From: Haliovirga abyssi
GTDB taxonomy: Bacteria; Fusobacteriota; Fusobacteriia; Fusobacteriales; Haliovirgaceae
NCBI RefSeq assembly: GCF_030295325.1
Contig: NZ_AP027059.1
Coordinates: 1,918,637-1,982,636 of the forward strand
Reading direction: 5' to 3'
DNA: 64,000 nucleotides
Below the pieces are notes generated by a model. The model was not told the origin of the DNA. It did no database searches and saw only the letters and a program-made list of their open reading frames with translations. This document shows positions 54,773 through 63,601 of the stretch, one piece after another (position 1 is the first letter of the stretch; each line of letters opens with the position of its first letter). The position numbers were made by a program, and so were the translations under genes.

Positions 54773-56443
54773 CTAATAAACCCCTTTATCATTAAAAAAT
54801 TTACCATATCCCTTTTTATCAGTCCCAACAATATGCTCTACTAACCATTTATTTAAAAAATCCATTAAATCTTTAGATAACGTTAAATCTCCATTTTGAA
54901 ATTGTTTATATGCCTCTTCAACTTTTGCCACAAATTGTCTATGTATTTTTTTATGAGCTTCTCTGTTTGGATAATCATATTTTTCAAAATATTCCTCTTC
55001 ATGGCTAAAATGGGTAACTGTATAATCTGCTAACTCCTTCAAAATATCCCCCATAACGCTTTTACTTTTTCCTTCTAACATTGCATCATTCAAATCATTT
55101 ATTAATCTAATTAAAACTTTATGTTCTTCATCAAATATTCTCACACCTGTTGATATTGCAGGAGTCCATTCCATAAATTTTTTCTTTTTATCTTCTTCAG
55201 TTATTTCTATTTTTATTTTTCCTATACTATTTTTTAAAGCAGTTGAAACTTCTGTCAAATTAGATGATAACAGCAAAATATCTTTTAAAGTAACTGCAAT
55301 AATTTCTAGATCAGATGATTGATCTTGCGATAAATTACTTATGCTTTCACCATCATTTGCCACACTTTCTGTAGCTGCTGTAATCTCCTTTATAGAAGAT
55401 GATTGATCTTGTATTGCTGTAGATATTTTACCTATTTCTCCATTAGTCATATTTGTTTTTTCAATAATATCATCTATTTTTTCTATTGTATTTTCAGAAA
55501 GTTCCATACCTTTTTTTACTTCTTCATATCCTAATTTTACAGCTTTTATAACTTCTGTTACTTCATTTTGAATAACTTTTATTAATCCATCAATTTTATT
55601 TGTAGCTTCTTTTGAGTTCTCTGCCAAATTTTTAACTTCTTCTGCAACTACTGCAAAACCTTTTCCTGCTTCTCCTGCCCTTGCTGCTTCTATTGCTGCA
55701 TTTAATGCTAGTAGATTAGTTTGTTCTGAAATTTTCCCAATTAATCCTACTATATTTCCAATCTCTTCAGAAGATTCCCCAAGTTTTATAGATCTAGTTT
55801 CTATAGCCGATACTGTTTCTTCTATCTTTTTTATCTCATTTAGATTTTCTTTTACAGCTTCGCCGCCTATACTAGCTAACTTAGCTGTTTCATTTGAAAT
55901 ATCCAAAGTTTTTTCTGCATTACTTGCTACTAATTCAAAACTTTCTGATAATTCATTTACTGTAGCATAAATTTCTTCAGTAGAAGAATATTGATTTGTT
56001 ACATTTTTCATAACATCTGCTGTTTTAGAAATAAGTTCTTTTATATTTTCTTTATTCCCGTTTTTTCCCTCCATTAAATTCTCTATATTATATGTCAAAT
56101 CATAAGATGTGCTTTCTACTTTATCTCCAGTAACATTTATTCTCACTATTATTTGTTTAAATACTTTCATAAATTTATTAAATTCTAAAACTAATCCTCT
56201 TAACTTTCCTTTTATACTCTCATCTGCTAAATCTCCAAAGATATCTTTACCTAATAATAAATCTTCCAAATTTTCCTTCATGTGATTAATAGCTTTAGTT
56301 TCTTTTTTACTAATAAAAATCCACCCAACTATCAAAATTAAAATCTCCAATACTGTAATAACTAACCCTAAAATAATTCCTTTTCCAAATATAATTAAAA
56401 ATATATTTGACAATAATACTACTCCCAACAATAACAAATTCAT
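54773..56443 (-). CDS. Methyl-accepting chemotaxis protein fused to bacteriohemerythrin
   Basis: 556 residues. Two closely spaced N-terminal membrane helices (about 2-46) with no large periplasmic sensor are followed by a helical linker. The MCP signalling domain has the hairpin [20 protein letters not shown], then [20 protein letters not shown] (about 240-280). The C-terminal hemerythrin domain (about 428-548) keeps all iron ligands: [28 protein letters not shown] and HIVGTDKK. The likely function is cytoplasmic oxygen or redox sensing driving taxis or another output. The ribosome binding site is AGGGAGGG. Element A lies 48 bp upstream. Confidence 0.9.
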   Translation of the reverse strand: MNLLLLGVVLLSNIFLIIFGKGIILGLVITVLEILILIVGWIFISKKETKAINHMKENLEDLLLGKDIFGDLADESIKGKLRGLVLEFNKFMKVFKQIIVRINVTGDKVESTSYDLTYNIENLMEGKNGNKENIKELISKTADVMKNVTNQYSSTEEIYATVNELSESFELVASNAEKTLDISNETAKLASIGGEAVKENLNEIKKIEETVSAIETRSIKLGESSEEIGNIVGLIGKISEQTNLLALNAAIEAARAGEAGKGFAVVAEEVKNLAENSKEATNKIDGLIKVIQNEVTEVIKAVKLGYEEVKKGMELSENTIEKIDDIIEKTNMTNGEIGKISTAIQDQSSSIKEITAATESVANDGESISNLSQDQSSDLEIIAVTLKDILLLSSNLTEVSTALKNSIGKIKIEITEEDKKKKFMEWTPAISTGVRIFDEEHKVLIRLINDLNDAMLEGKSKSVMGDILKELADYTVTHFSHEEEYFEKYDYPNREAHKKIHRQFVAKVEEAYKQFQNGDLTLSKDLMDFLNKWLVEHIVGTDKKGYGKFFNDKGVY

Positions 56444-56490
56444 AACAATCCCTCCCTATTTTTTTATAATTATTCTAATTCTTATTCTAA

Positions 56491-56601
56491 TGAACGTTTA
56501 AAAAATAGCTCTCTAATATTTTGTTATAAAACCGCTTAAATAATACTTAAATCATTGTGTATTTCAGAACAAAATAGGTGAATTATTTTTTAAGCTATTC
56601 T
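56491..56601. mobile_element. Element A, 111 bp, TAA duplication
   Basis: Begins TGAACGTTTAAAAAATAGCT and ends TTAAGCTATTCT; TAA at 56488-56490 and 56602-56604. The centre is expanded by a short repeat (CTTAAATAATACTTAAAT). It lies between pseI and the chemoreceptor gene. Confidence 0.88.
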
Positions 56602-56666
56602 TAAATTAAGTATACCACATAAAATTCAATTTTCACAATTTTTTTTTTTACTTTTTTTAATTTTTT

Positions 56667-57686
56667 TTACTTATTTATCTCTATCATTTCCAAATTCAGT
56701 GGAGTTCCTCTTTTTATATCCACCACAACTTTTTTTCCTAATATATCTTTATAATATTTTGGAGCAATTCCATATCCAGGTCTTATACTCCTCACATTTT
56801 TTTCATTTAAAATCTCACCTTTTTTTATATCTTCCACAACAAATAAAGATCTCGCAAATACTCTACTATTTTTTTTCTTTTCTGTTAATTCATAATCAAC
56901 TTTTCCAAGTGTCTTTTCTACATCTCTTACTCTATCCACCATCTCTTTAAATTCATCTGGTGTCATAGAAAAACTCGCATCAGGTCCGCCTATATTTCTA
57001 TCTATTATAAAATGCTTTTCTATAACTTCTGCTCCAAGAGCTACTGCTGTTGTTGGAACTATACTCCCTATTGTATGGTCAGAAACCCCTATTTTCACAT
57101 TAAATTTTTCTTTCATATCAATCATTGTTTTCAAATTTGCATCTTCTAATTTTGCTGGATATTGAGATGTACATTTCAATAAAGTTATATCACTATTCCC
57201 AACTCTTTTACAAGCTTCTATAGCATCTTTCATCTCTTCTAATGTTGCAATTCCTGTAGATATTATCATTGGTTTTCCTTTTGAAGCAGCATATTCTATT
57301 AATGGAATATCCGTTATTTCAAAAGATGCTATTTTGTATATTGGAGTATTTAACTTTTCTAATAAATCAACTGCTGAAAAATCAAAAGGGGTAGAAAATA
57401 TTGTTATTCCTATCTCTTTTGCATAATCAAAAAGTTCTTTATGCCATTCCCAAGGAGTGTAAGCTTCTTGATATAATTTATACAAAGTAGTTCCATCCCA
57501 AATTGTTCCTTGTTTTATTTTAAAATATTCATTATCACAATCAATGGTAATAGTATCAGCTGTATACGTTTGTATTTTTATAGCATCCGCTCCAACTTCT
57601 TTTGCTTTTTTTATAGTTCTTTTTGCATTTTCTATTTTATGTCCATGATTTGCAGATAATTCTGCAATAATAAAACAACTTTTCAT
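56667..57686 (-). CDS. pseI: Pseudaminic acid synthase PseI
   Basis: 339 residues of the NeuB family. The TIM-barrel part starts CFIIAELSANHGHKIENAKR and has DAIKIQTYTADT, IFSTPFDFSAVDLLEKL, KIASFEI and EVIEKHFIIDRNIGGPDASF. The C-terminal SAF (antifreeze-like) domain has VRSIRPGYGIAPKYYKDILG (about 292-311). It condenses the 6-deoxy-diacetamido sugar with phosphoenolpyruvate to give pseudaminic acid. It is the last of the pse genes and follows the pseG-pseH fusion by 30 bases. The choice of PseI over NeuB or LegI rests on the accompanying pseB and pseG genes. Confidence 0.9.
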   Translation of the reverse strand: MKSCFIIAELSANHGHKIENAKRTIKKAKEVGADAIKIQTYTADTITIDCDNEYFKIKQGTIWDGTTLYKLYQEAYTPWEWHKELFDYAKEIGITIFSTPFDFSAVDLLEKLNTPIYKIASFEITDIPLIEYAASKGKPMIISTGIATLEEMKDAIEACKRVGNSDITLLKCTSQYPAKLEDANLKTMIDMKEKFNVKIGVSDHTIGSIVPTTAVALGAEVIEKHFIIDRNIGGPDASFSMTPDEFKEMVDRVRDVEKTLGKVDYELTEKKKNSRVFARSLFVVEDIKKGEILNEKNVRSIRPGYGIAPKYYKDILGKKVVVDIKRGTPLNLEMIEINK

Positions 57687-57716
57687 AATTAACCTCCTTT
57701 TTTGTATTCCTATTTT

Positions 57717-59135
57717 CTATATTTTCTTTATATATTTCGAAAATTCTTCTCCTTCTTTAAATAAATTAAATCCTAACCTCTTAAATAATTTTACCGAAGA
57801 AATATTATTTTTATTAATCACCGCTATAATATTTTTTATATCATCTCTTTCTTTTTTTACTTTTTTTATTACATCACCCAAAATATATTTTCCCATACCT
57901 TTACCTTTTATTTTTTCACTAAAACTAGCACTTATTACTGCTTCTTCTTTATCTATAATTTTATTTAATCTAACTTGTCCCAAAAAATCATTTTTACCAC
58001 TCTCTATAACAAAAAAAATAGTGTTTTTATCATTTAATTGTTTATCAAACCAAATCAAATGTTCACTCCAAAGAATTTTATTTTTATTTAAAGAATATCG
58101 TCTGACATAATCTTTATTTGATAAATCATATATGTTTTTTTTATCTTTTTCTTCCAGTTTTCTAATTTTATAATCAATAAAAAAATTATTAATTATTCTA
58201 TTAACACCTTTTCCATCTATAATTTTTGGAATTTTAAAATAGTATAATTTTAACTTTTCTATTGTAAATTCATCAAAACAATTTATTCCTAGTTTTGATA
58301 ATCCTTTAATATTATTTTCTTGATTATCTGCCACTTTTATTGCAACAAAAGGAATTCCTATTCTTAATAATTCATAAATAGTCTGACCTGCTGCCGAAAT
58401 TGCAAAATCACATTTTAACATTAAGTTTTTCATCTCTTCTGCATTTAAATTATAATAAAAATTTGTATTATTATCTGCTTCTTTTTTTATTTGAGCTATA
58501 TTTTTATAACCTTTTCCTATTACTATATGTTTTTTTAGTTTTAAATCATTTTTAGCTAATAATTTTAGAATTTTAGGAGTAATATTTTTAATATCTGAGC
58601 CACCAAATGTAATTAAAATATCTTCTATTTTTTCTTTATTATCTTTATTATCTTTATTATCTTTATGGTTTTTCATAATAGGAATATTCAAAAATTCTTT
58701 TCTAAGTATTACATAATTAGCCCCCAACAAATATCTTATTCTTTCTTTTTCAGGATAATTTAATTCTTTTCCATAAATAGAAGGATTAACAACTATTCCT
58801 TTAGGATATTCTATTCTTTGATTATCATCAATATATAAAATTTTCCCCACTTTATTTGATATAAATTTATAAATTTCTTTGTCTGCCAAATATGAATCTA
58901 TTATAACATAATCATTTTTATGTAACAAATTGGAAAGATAATTTTCATCTCTCCAATCTATTAATCTGATTTTTTTATTTTTAATTATATCTAAAACTTC
59001 TTCATCTCCATTTATAATAAATTCAACTTCATATCCTCTTTTTTCTATCTCTTCATAAAGAGCACTACATCTTGTTATATGCCCATACCCTATTTCAGTT
59101 CCACCTTCTGTAAATATATAAAATTTATTATCCAT
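57717..59135 (-). CDS. pseG: Fused PseG (UDP-sugar hydrolase) and PseH (N-acetyltransferase)
   Basis: 472 residues. Residues 1-~325 match PseG: FTEGGTEIGYGHITRCSALY at the start, DILITFGGSDIKNITPKILK in the middle and CDFAISAAGQTIYELLRIGI in the donor-binding half. Residues ~335-472 form a GNAT acetyltransferase: RKLEEKDKKNIYDLSN, then EKIKGKGMGKYILGDVIKK and NISSVKLFKRLGFNLF. In Campylobacter and Helicobacter these are separate proteins acting in successive steps. A 9-bp tandem repeat encodes (DNK)3 in the PseG part (58637-58665). The start overlaps the stop of the upstream gene by eight bases. Confidence 0.88.
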   Translation of the reverse strand: MDNKFYIFTEGGTEIGYGHITRCSALYEEIEKRGYEVEFIINGDEEVLDIIKNKKIRLIDWRDENYLSNLLHKNDYVIIDSYLADKEIYKFISNKVGKILYIDDNQRIEYPKGIVVNPSIYGKELNYPEKERIRYLLGANYVILRKEFLNIPIMKNHKDNKDNKDNKEKIEDILITFGGSDIKNITPKILKLLAKNDLKLKKHIVIGKGYKNIAQIKKEADNNTNFYYNLNAEEMKNLMLKCDFAISAAGQTIYELLRIGIPFVAIKVADNQENNIKGLSKLGINCFDEFTIEKLKLYYFKIPKIIDGKGVNRIINNFFIDYKIRKLEEKDKKNIYDLSNKDYVRRYSLNKNKILWSEHLIWFDKQLNDKNTIFFVIESGKNDFLGQVRLNKIIDKEEAVISASFSEKIKGKGMGKYILGDVIKKVKKERDDIKNIIAVINKNNISSVKLFKRLGFNLFKEGEEFSKYIKKI

Positions 59136-59979
59136 AATATTTCTCCTTTAGATAATTTTTAGCTCTATCTAAATCTTGATTATTAAGTAGTCTTATCGCT
59201 TCATCTATCTCTTCATTCAAATTTTTACAAACTTTTTTCTGCTCAATTTTATTATTTATATTATATAACCATTTTTTCTCATTAAATAATTTTATAATAT
59301 CTTCTGCTCTAAAATATCTATTTTTCATATATAAAAAATCATATACTGCACATAATAATATATAATCTTCTTTAGTATCCAATGTTATTCTTATATTAGG
59401 AGCTCTTAATTCATCTTGAGCTTCCAAAATCCCTATTTTAAATTTTTCAGAATGACTCTTATAAATATATGGAGTTACATGCTCTATTTCAAATTTTTCT
59501 TTTGCATTATTATAAGCCTCTTCCAAAACTTTAAAATTAATTATTTCTGCATCCAAGCCATGAGGAAAACTTCTTTTTAACGCATTAGTTGTATAATCAT
59601 TCTTCTCTTTTATATGTTTTTGTATTAATTCATCTATTATTTCCCAATCTATACAAGGACAATCGCTAGTTATTCGCACTATAATATCTAAATTACTTTT
59701 TTTTGCTGATAAATAGTATCTTGATAATACATTCTCTTCTAAGCCTCTATAAAAATCAACTTGCTCTCTGTTTGCAATTTTAATAATTTCATTATCATCT
59801 TCGTTTGTAGTTGTTGCTACTATTATTTTATCTATTTTTTTACTTTTTTTCACTCTTCTTATTACCTGCTCTAATACAGTTATTCCTGAATCAAAAGGCA
59901 GGAATTGTGCTACTTTCCCTGCCAATCTTGATGAGCTCATTCTAGCTTGAATTATGCATCCTATTTTCATAATTATCAC
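59128..59979 (-). CDS. pseF: Cytidylyltransferase-like protein, SpsF/PseF type
   Basis: 283 residues. The N-terminus KIGCIIQARMSSSRLAGKVA (5-24) is the SpsF/NTP-transferase signature. It continues with IIVATTTNEDDNEI, DIIVRITSDCPCIDWEIIDE and NIRITLDTKEDYIL. The gene lies between pseB and pseG, so it most likely activates pseudaminic acid with CTP (the PseF step), although the sequence resembles spore-coat protein SpsF more than Campylobacter PseF. The C-terminal ~50 residues (QKKVCKNLNEEIDEAIRLLN) form a helical extension. It follows pseB by three bases. Confidence 0.8.
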   Translation of the reverse strand: MIIMKIGCIIQARMSSSRLAGKVAQFLPFDSGITVLEQVIRRVKKSKKIDKIIVATTTNEDDNEIIKIANREQVDFYRGLEENVLSRYYLSAKKSNLDIIVRITSDCPCIDWEIIDELIQKHIKEKNDYTTNALKRSFPHGLDAEIINFKVLEEAYNNAKEKFEIEHVTPYIYKSHSEKFKIGILEAQDELRAPNIRITLDTKEDYILLCAVYDFLYMKNRYFRAEDIIKLFNEKKWLYNINNKIEQKKVCKNLNEEIDEAIRLLNNQDLDRAKNYLKEKYYG

Positions 59980-59982
59980 ACC

Positions 59983-61005
59983 TTAATATCCTATTTCAAT
60001 TTCATCTAATGCTTTTTTTAAATCTTTTGCATCCAACCATTCACTATTATCTCCAGAGTTATATTCCCATCCTTGTTCTATTAATTTCCCGCCAGGTAAA
60101 AAATACTCTTCAAAATTCCACCATTCAAAATCAGGATAAATAATATAATAATCTCCATATTCATATGTCATTCTCGAATCATCACTTGTAATCATACGTT
60201 CATGTAATTTTTCCCCTGTTCTTATTCCTACCTCTTTAATTTTTCCACTAGGCAACATAGCTTTTACTAATTCTGTTATTTTAAAAGATTCATTTTTAAA
60301 TACAAATGTTTCTCCGCCCTTAGATTCATCTAATGCTTTAAATACTAATTCAGAAGCCTTTTCAAGTGTCATCCAAAACCTTGTCATTCTAATATCAGTT
60401 ACAGGCAATTCCGTTGCTCCATTATCAATTAATTTTTGAAAAAAAGGTATTACAGAGCCTCTACTTCCAGCCACATTTCCATATCTAACTACCGAAAAAA
60501 CCGTTCCTTTTTCTCCTTTGTATGAATTTGCAGCTATAAACAGTTTATCAGATACTAATTTAGTTCCACCATACAAATTAATAGGATTTACAGCTTTATC
60601 TGTAGACAATGCAATAACTTTTTTCACACCACAATCAAGAGCAGCATCTATTATATTCATTGCTCCATTTATATTTGTTTTTATAGCTTCCTTCGGATTA
60701 TATTCACACGCTGGTACTTGTTTCATTGCAGCAGCATGAATTACATAATCTATCCCTTTAAATGCTCTATATAATCTTTCTCTATCTCTTACATTTCCAA
60801 TAAAAAATCTCAATTTTGAAAATTGTTTTTTAGTTAATTTTTTTTCAAACATTTGCCTTACCATAAATTGTTTATATTCATCTCTTGATAAAATAACAAC
60901 TTTATCAGGATTATATTTATTAAATATAGCTTCTATAAATTTTTTCCCAAATGAGCCTGTTCCACCAGTTATTAATATTTTAGCATTATTTAACATTTCC
61001 ATCAT
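59983..61005 (-). CDS. pseB: UDP-N-acetylglucosamine 4,6-dehydratase (inverting) PseB
   Basis: 340 residues, extended short-chain dehydrogenase/reductase fold. NAKILITGGTGSFGKKFIEA is the NAD(P)-binding glycine motif (about 7-26). FKGIDYVIHAAAMKQVPACE and VIALSTDKAVNPINLYGGTK hold the catalytic region; the Y-x3-K is modified to D-K-A and YGGTK as in the FlaA1/PseB subgroup. Then comes SVVRYGNVAGSRGSVIPFF. It makes UDP-2-acetamido-2,6-dideoxy-arabino-hexos-4-ulose, the first pathway step. There are three nearby ATG codons (61005, 61002, 60996); AAAGGAG fits the second or third best, so the start is uncertain by up to three codons. Confidence 0.92.
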   Translation of the reverse strand: MMEMLNNAKILITGGTGSFGKKFIEAIFNKYNPDKVVILSRDEYKQFMVRQMFEKKLTKKQFSKLRFFIGNVRDRERLYRAFKGIDYVIHAAAMKQVPACEYNPKEAIKTNINGAMNIIDAALDCGVKKVIALSTDKAVNPINLYGGTKLVSDKLFIAANSYKGEKGTVFSVVRYGNVAGSRGSVIPFFQKLIDNGATELPVTDIRMTRFWMTLEKASELVFKALDESKGGETFVFKNESFKITELVKAMLPSGKIKEVGIRTGEKLHERMITSDDSRMTYEYGDYYIIYPDFEWWNFEEYFLPGGKLIEQGWEYNSGDNSEWLDAKDLKKALDEIEIGY

Positions 61006-61150
61006 TCTCCTTTTTAATTTCTTAAATTTTAAATTTTAAATTTTCTTTATTTCTTTTATTATCGGCAAGTTATCAAAATTCCCTAAAATCTTTTATCTTT
61101 TATCTTTTATTTCTTGTTTTTATCTTTTAATTCCCCCGTGCATTTGCGTA

Positions 61151-61253
61151 AAGTTATAAATTTTCTTAATGGATTTGCCGTTAAGCAGCTGCCACTGTCT
61201 GAGCGCAGCGAGTTTGGCAGTTGTAGGCAAGTCCATTTAGAAAATTATAACTT
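61151..61253. repeat. Element D, G+C-richer ~103-bp palindrome
   Basis: AAGTTATAAATTTTCTTAAT and the following GGATTTGCC are complementary to GGCAAGTCCATTTAGAAAAT and TATAACTT. An inner hairpin reads CTGCCACTGTCTGAGCGCAG, then CGAGTTTGGCAG. The centre is clearly richer in G+C than anything nearby, suggesting an imported mobile element. Only one copy is in the window. The gap 61006-61477 also has a short TCTTTTA tandem tract (61090-61110), two hairpins and a decayed element A, but no gene. Confidence 0.7.
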
Positions 61254-61277
61254 GGAGCACTAGCACTTGATTTTTTG

Positions 61278-61303
61278 CTCCTTTTTTATCAAGAAAAAAG
61301 GAG
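61278..61303. terminator. Hairpin downstream of element D
   Basis: CTCCTTTTTT and AAAAAAGGAG pair around ATCAAG. It could stop transcription in either direction. It lies between the histidine kinase gene and pseB. Confidence 0.5.
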
Positions 61304-61334
61304 TTCGCCCAAAGGCGAATAAAACAAAAACCAC

Positions 61335-61373
61335 AAAAAAGATAAAACTAAAATAAAAGTTCTATCTTTTTTT
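61335..61373. terminator. Terminator of the hybrid histidine kinase gene
   Basis: AAAAAAGATAAAACT and AGTTCTATCTTTTTT pair with one mismatch; T-runs occur on both strands. It lies about 105 bp beyond the stop at 61478. Confidence 0.65.
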
Positions 61374-61381
61374 AATTAAAA

Positions 61382-61478
61382 TTAATTTTAAAAGTAAATT
61401 TTTAATATTTTGTTATAAAAATGCTTAAATCATTGCGTATTTTTCAACAAAATGAGAATATTATTTTTAAGCCGTTCC
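61382..61478. mobile_element. Element A with decayed left end, at a stop codon
   Basis: The centre and right arm are typical (AATATTTTGTTATAAAAATG, then CATTGCGTATTTT, ending AAGCCGTTCC at 61478). The left terminus has diverged. Its last base completes the TAG stop of the histidine kinase gene. No clear target duplication is left. Confidence 0.75.
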
Positions 61479-63469
61479 TATATTTTTATTCCTAATATTT
61501 TTTCAATAGCCTTATACAAATGTTCTTTCCCTACAGGCTTTGTTATACACAATTCCATACCAGCTTCTAATATTTTTTCTATTTCCTCTTCTCTTGCATA
61601 TGCTGTAACAGCTATAATTGGTATTTTATTTAATTTAGAATCATTTTTTATTATTTTAGTAGCTTCATATCCATTCATTACCGGCATTTGTATGTCCATT
61701 AATATTAAGTCTATTTTCTCCATTTTCTCTAAAATTTCAATAGCAATTTTTCCATTAGTTGCTGTTATTGTTTTAAAATTTATTTTTTTCATTAAATACT
61801 CCAACAAATGAGCATTTATAACATTATCTTCTACTATAAGAACTATTTTTTCTTCCTTAATCTCCTCTAATTTCATTTTATCATTTTTTGTTTTATTATT
61901 TTTCATCACTGCATTCTCTTCATCTATATTTTTATCTAACTCATCACTAATATCCTCTATTTCATTATTCTTATTTAAAATTTCTAAAGGTAATATAAAA
62001 GTTATTTCTGTCCCTTTCCCCTTTTCGCTGTTTATAAATATTCTTCCGCCCATTAATTCTACTAATTTTTTCGAAATAGATAGTCCTAGTCCTGTACCTT
62101 TATACCTCTTATTATATGAAGAATCTCCTTGTGTAAAAGGTTCAAAAATTTTATCAATTTTGCTTTTTTCTATTCCTATTCCACTATCTTTTACTTTAAT
62201 CTCTATTCCCATTTTATTATCTATAATATATTCTTTTTTTACTTTTATATTAATTACTCCATCATCTGTAAATTTTATAGAATTTCCTATTAAATTTGTT
62301 AATATTTGTCTTATTTTCCCTTCATCTGCCATTATCTGTTTTGGCAGTGCTTTATCAAAATCCAATAATAATTCCAACCCTTTTTTATTAGCATTTATCG
62401 ATAAAAATTCTATAAGATTTTCAAAAAAACTCTTTATTTCAATTTCAGTTTTATTTATTTCTACTTTCCCAGCTTCCATCCTAGATATATCTAATATATC
62501 ATTCACTATTTCCAATAAATTTTCAGCAGAATTTTTTCCCATTTTTACAAATTTCATCTGCTTCTCATCTAACTCTGTAATCTCTAAAATTTCTAACATA
62601 CCTATAACTCCGCCTAATGGAGTTCTTAATTCATGGCTCATATTAGCTAAAAACAAGCTTTTAGCTTTATCTGCTTTTTTAGCTTCCTCTATTGCTTTTT
62701 TTAATTCTTCCTCTTTTTCTTTTCTTTCTGTCACATCTATTGCTATTCCTAATGAATAAACCTTTCCACTTATTTCAAATGGTATTTTTCTAACTTCTAA
62801 CCACCTTTTATCTTGTTTTATAGTTGTAAAAGATTCTAAAGGAATATATTTTTCTATTTTAGTTTCTATAACTTCTATATCGCTTTTAAGATATTCTTCT
62901 GCTTCTTCCAAATTTAAATTATATTTTTCATATATATCTTCTATTTTAAAATTTTCTATTTTTTCTATTGGAATACCATAATAATCACTTAATGTTTTAT
63001 TGGCAATTAAAAATTTACCCTCTTTATCTTTTGCAAAAATAAAAGCAGGTGCATTATCTATTATTTTTCTTATTAATATATATTGTTCTTTTATCTCATT
63101 TTCCATTTTTCTAATTTTTGTAATATCTCTTGTAATTGATACCATTGAAATAATTTCTCTATTTTCATTAAATATAGGATTTATCTTGCTTTCTACCCAT
63201 ATATACTCACCTTTTTTATTTCTCATTCTATATTCATAAATCATCTCTGAATCTTTATTTGTAGTATGTAGTTTTTTTGCCATTTTTTCTATATCATCTG
63301 GATGTATAAAACTATATGGATCCTTACCTATAAGTTCTTCTGCTCTATATCCTAATACCTTAAAAACAGAGTTAGATACTTTTGTAAATTTTCTATCTTT
63401 ATCATGAAAACTTATTATATCTGTTGTTATATCCATTAAATATTCACATTCTTTTTTCGTATCATTCAA
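61478..63469 (-). CDS. Hybrid sensor histidine kinase (PAS-PAS-HisKA-HATPase-REC)
   Basis: About 663 residues from a TTG at 63469 with GGAGGTGAG at ideal spacing; an ATG nine codons earlier lies upstream of that site. Two PAS domains come first: DIISFHDKDRKFTKVSNSVF to VSITRDITK, and NAPAFIFAKDKEGKFLIANK to IDVTERK. HisKA follows with FLANMSHELRTPLGGVIGML, then the HATPase boxes ILTNLIGNSIKFTD, VKDSGIGI and GTGLGLSISKKLVELMGG. The receiver domain has LIVEDNVINAHLLEYL, LILMDIQMPVMNGYEA and KPV. There is no membrane segment, so it is cytoplasmic. No cognate regulator gene is adjacent. Confidence 0.92.
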   Translation of the reverse strand: MNDTKKECEYLMDITTDIISFHDKDRKFTKVSNSVFKVLGYRAEELIGKDPYSFIHPDDIEKMAKKLHTTNKDSEMIYEYRMRNKKGEYIWVESKINPIFNENREIISMVSITRDITKIRKMENEIKEQYILIRKIIDNAPAFIFAKDKEGKFLIANKTLSDYYGIPIEKIENFKIEDIYEKYNLNLEEAEEYLKSDIEVIETKIEKYIPLESFTTIKQDKRWLEVRKIPFEISGKVYSLGIAIDVTERKEKEEELKKAIEEAKKADKAKSLFLANMSHELRTPLGGVIGMLEILEITELDEKQMKFVKMGKNSAENLLEIVNDILDISRMEAGKVEINKTEIEIKSFFENLIEFLSINANKKGLELLLDFDKALPKQIMADEGKIRQILTNLIGNSIKFTDDGVINIKVKKEYIIDNKMGIEIKVKDSGIGIEKSKIDKIFEPFTQGDSSYNKRYKGTGLGLSISKKLVELMGGRIFINSEKGKGTEITFILPLEILNKNNEIEDISDELDKNIDEENAVMKNNKTKNDKMKLEEIKEEKIVLIVEDNVINAHLLEYLMKKINFKTITATNGKIAIEILEKMEKIDLILMDIQMPVMNGYEATKIIKNDSKLNKIPIIAVTAYAREEEIEKILEAGMELCITKPVGKEHLYKAIEKILGIKI

Positions 63470-63552
63470 TTTATACTCACCTCCATAATTTACCATAAAT
63501 TAATATCAAAACTGCTACATCCATTTCTTAATTATACCATATCAAATCCCTA

Positions 63553-63597
63553 AAATAAAGAAAATGCAGAAATAATTTCCGCATTTTCTTTATTTTT
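63553..63597. terminator. Terminator after the argD-like gene
   Basis: AAATAAAGAAAATGC and GCATTTTCTTTATTTTT pair around an 11-15 base loop just beyond the stop at 63602, with T-runs on both strands. Confidence 0.85.
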
Positions 63598-63601
63598 ATA
63601 A

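Noticed and set aside
4515-61478. Element A copies interpreted simply as factor-independent terminators
   Set aside because: Target-site duplications, nesting and the conserved 99-bp length show mobility. Some copies lie upstream of genes, where a terminator would be harmful. A secondary terminator effect is not excluded.
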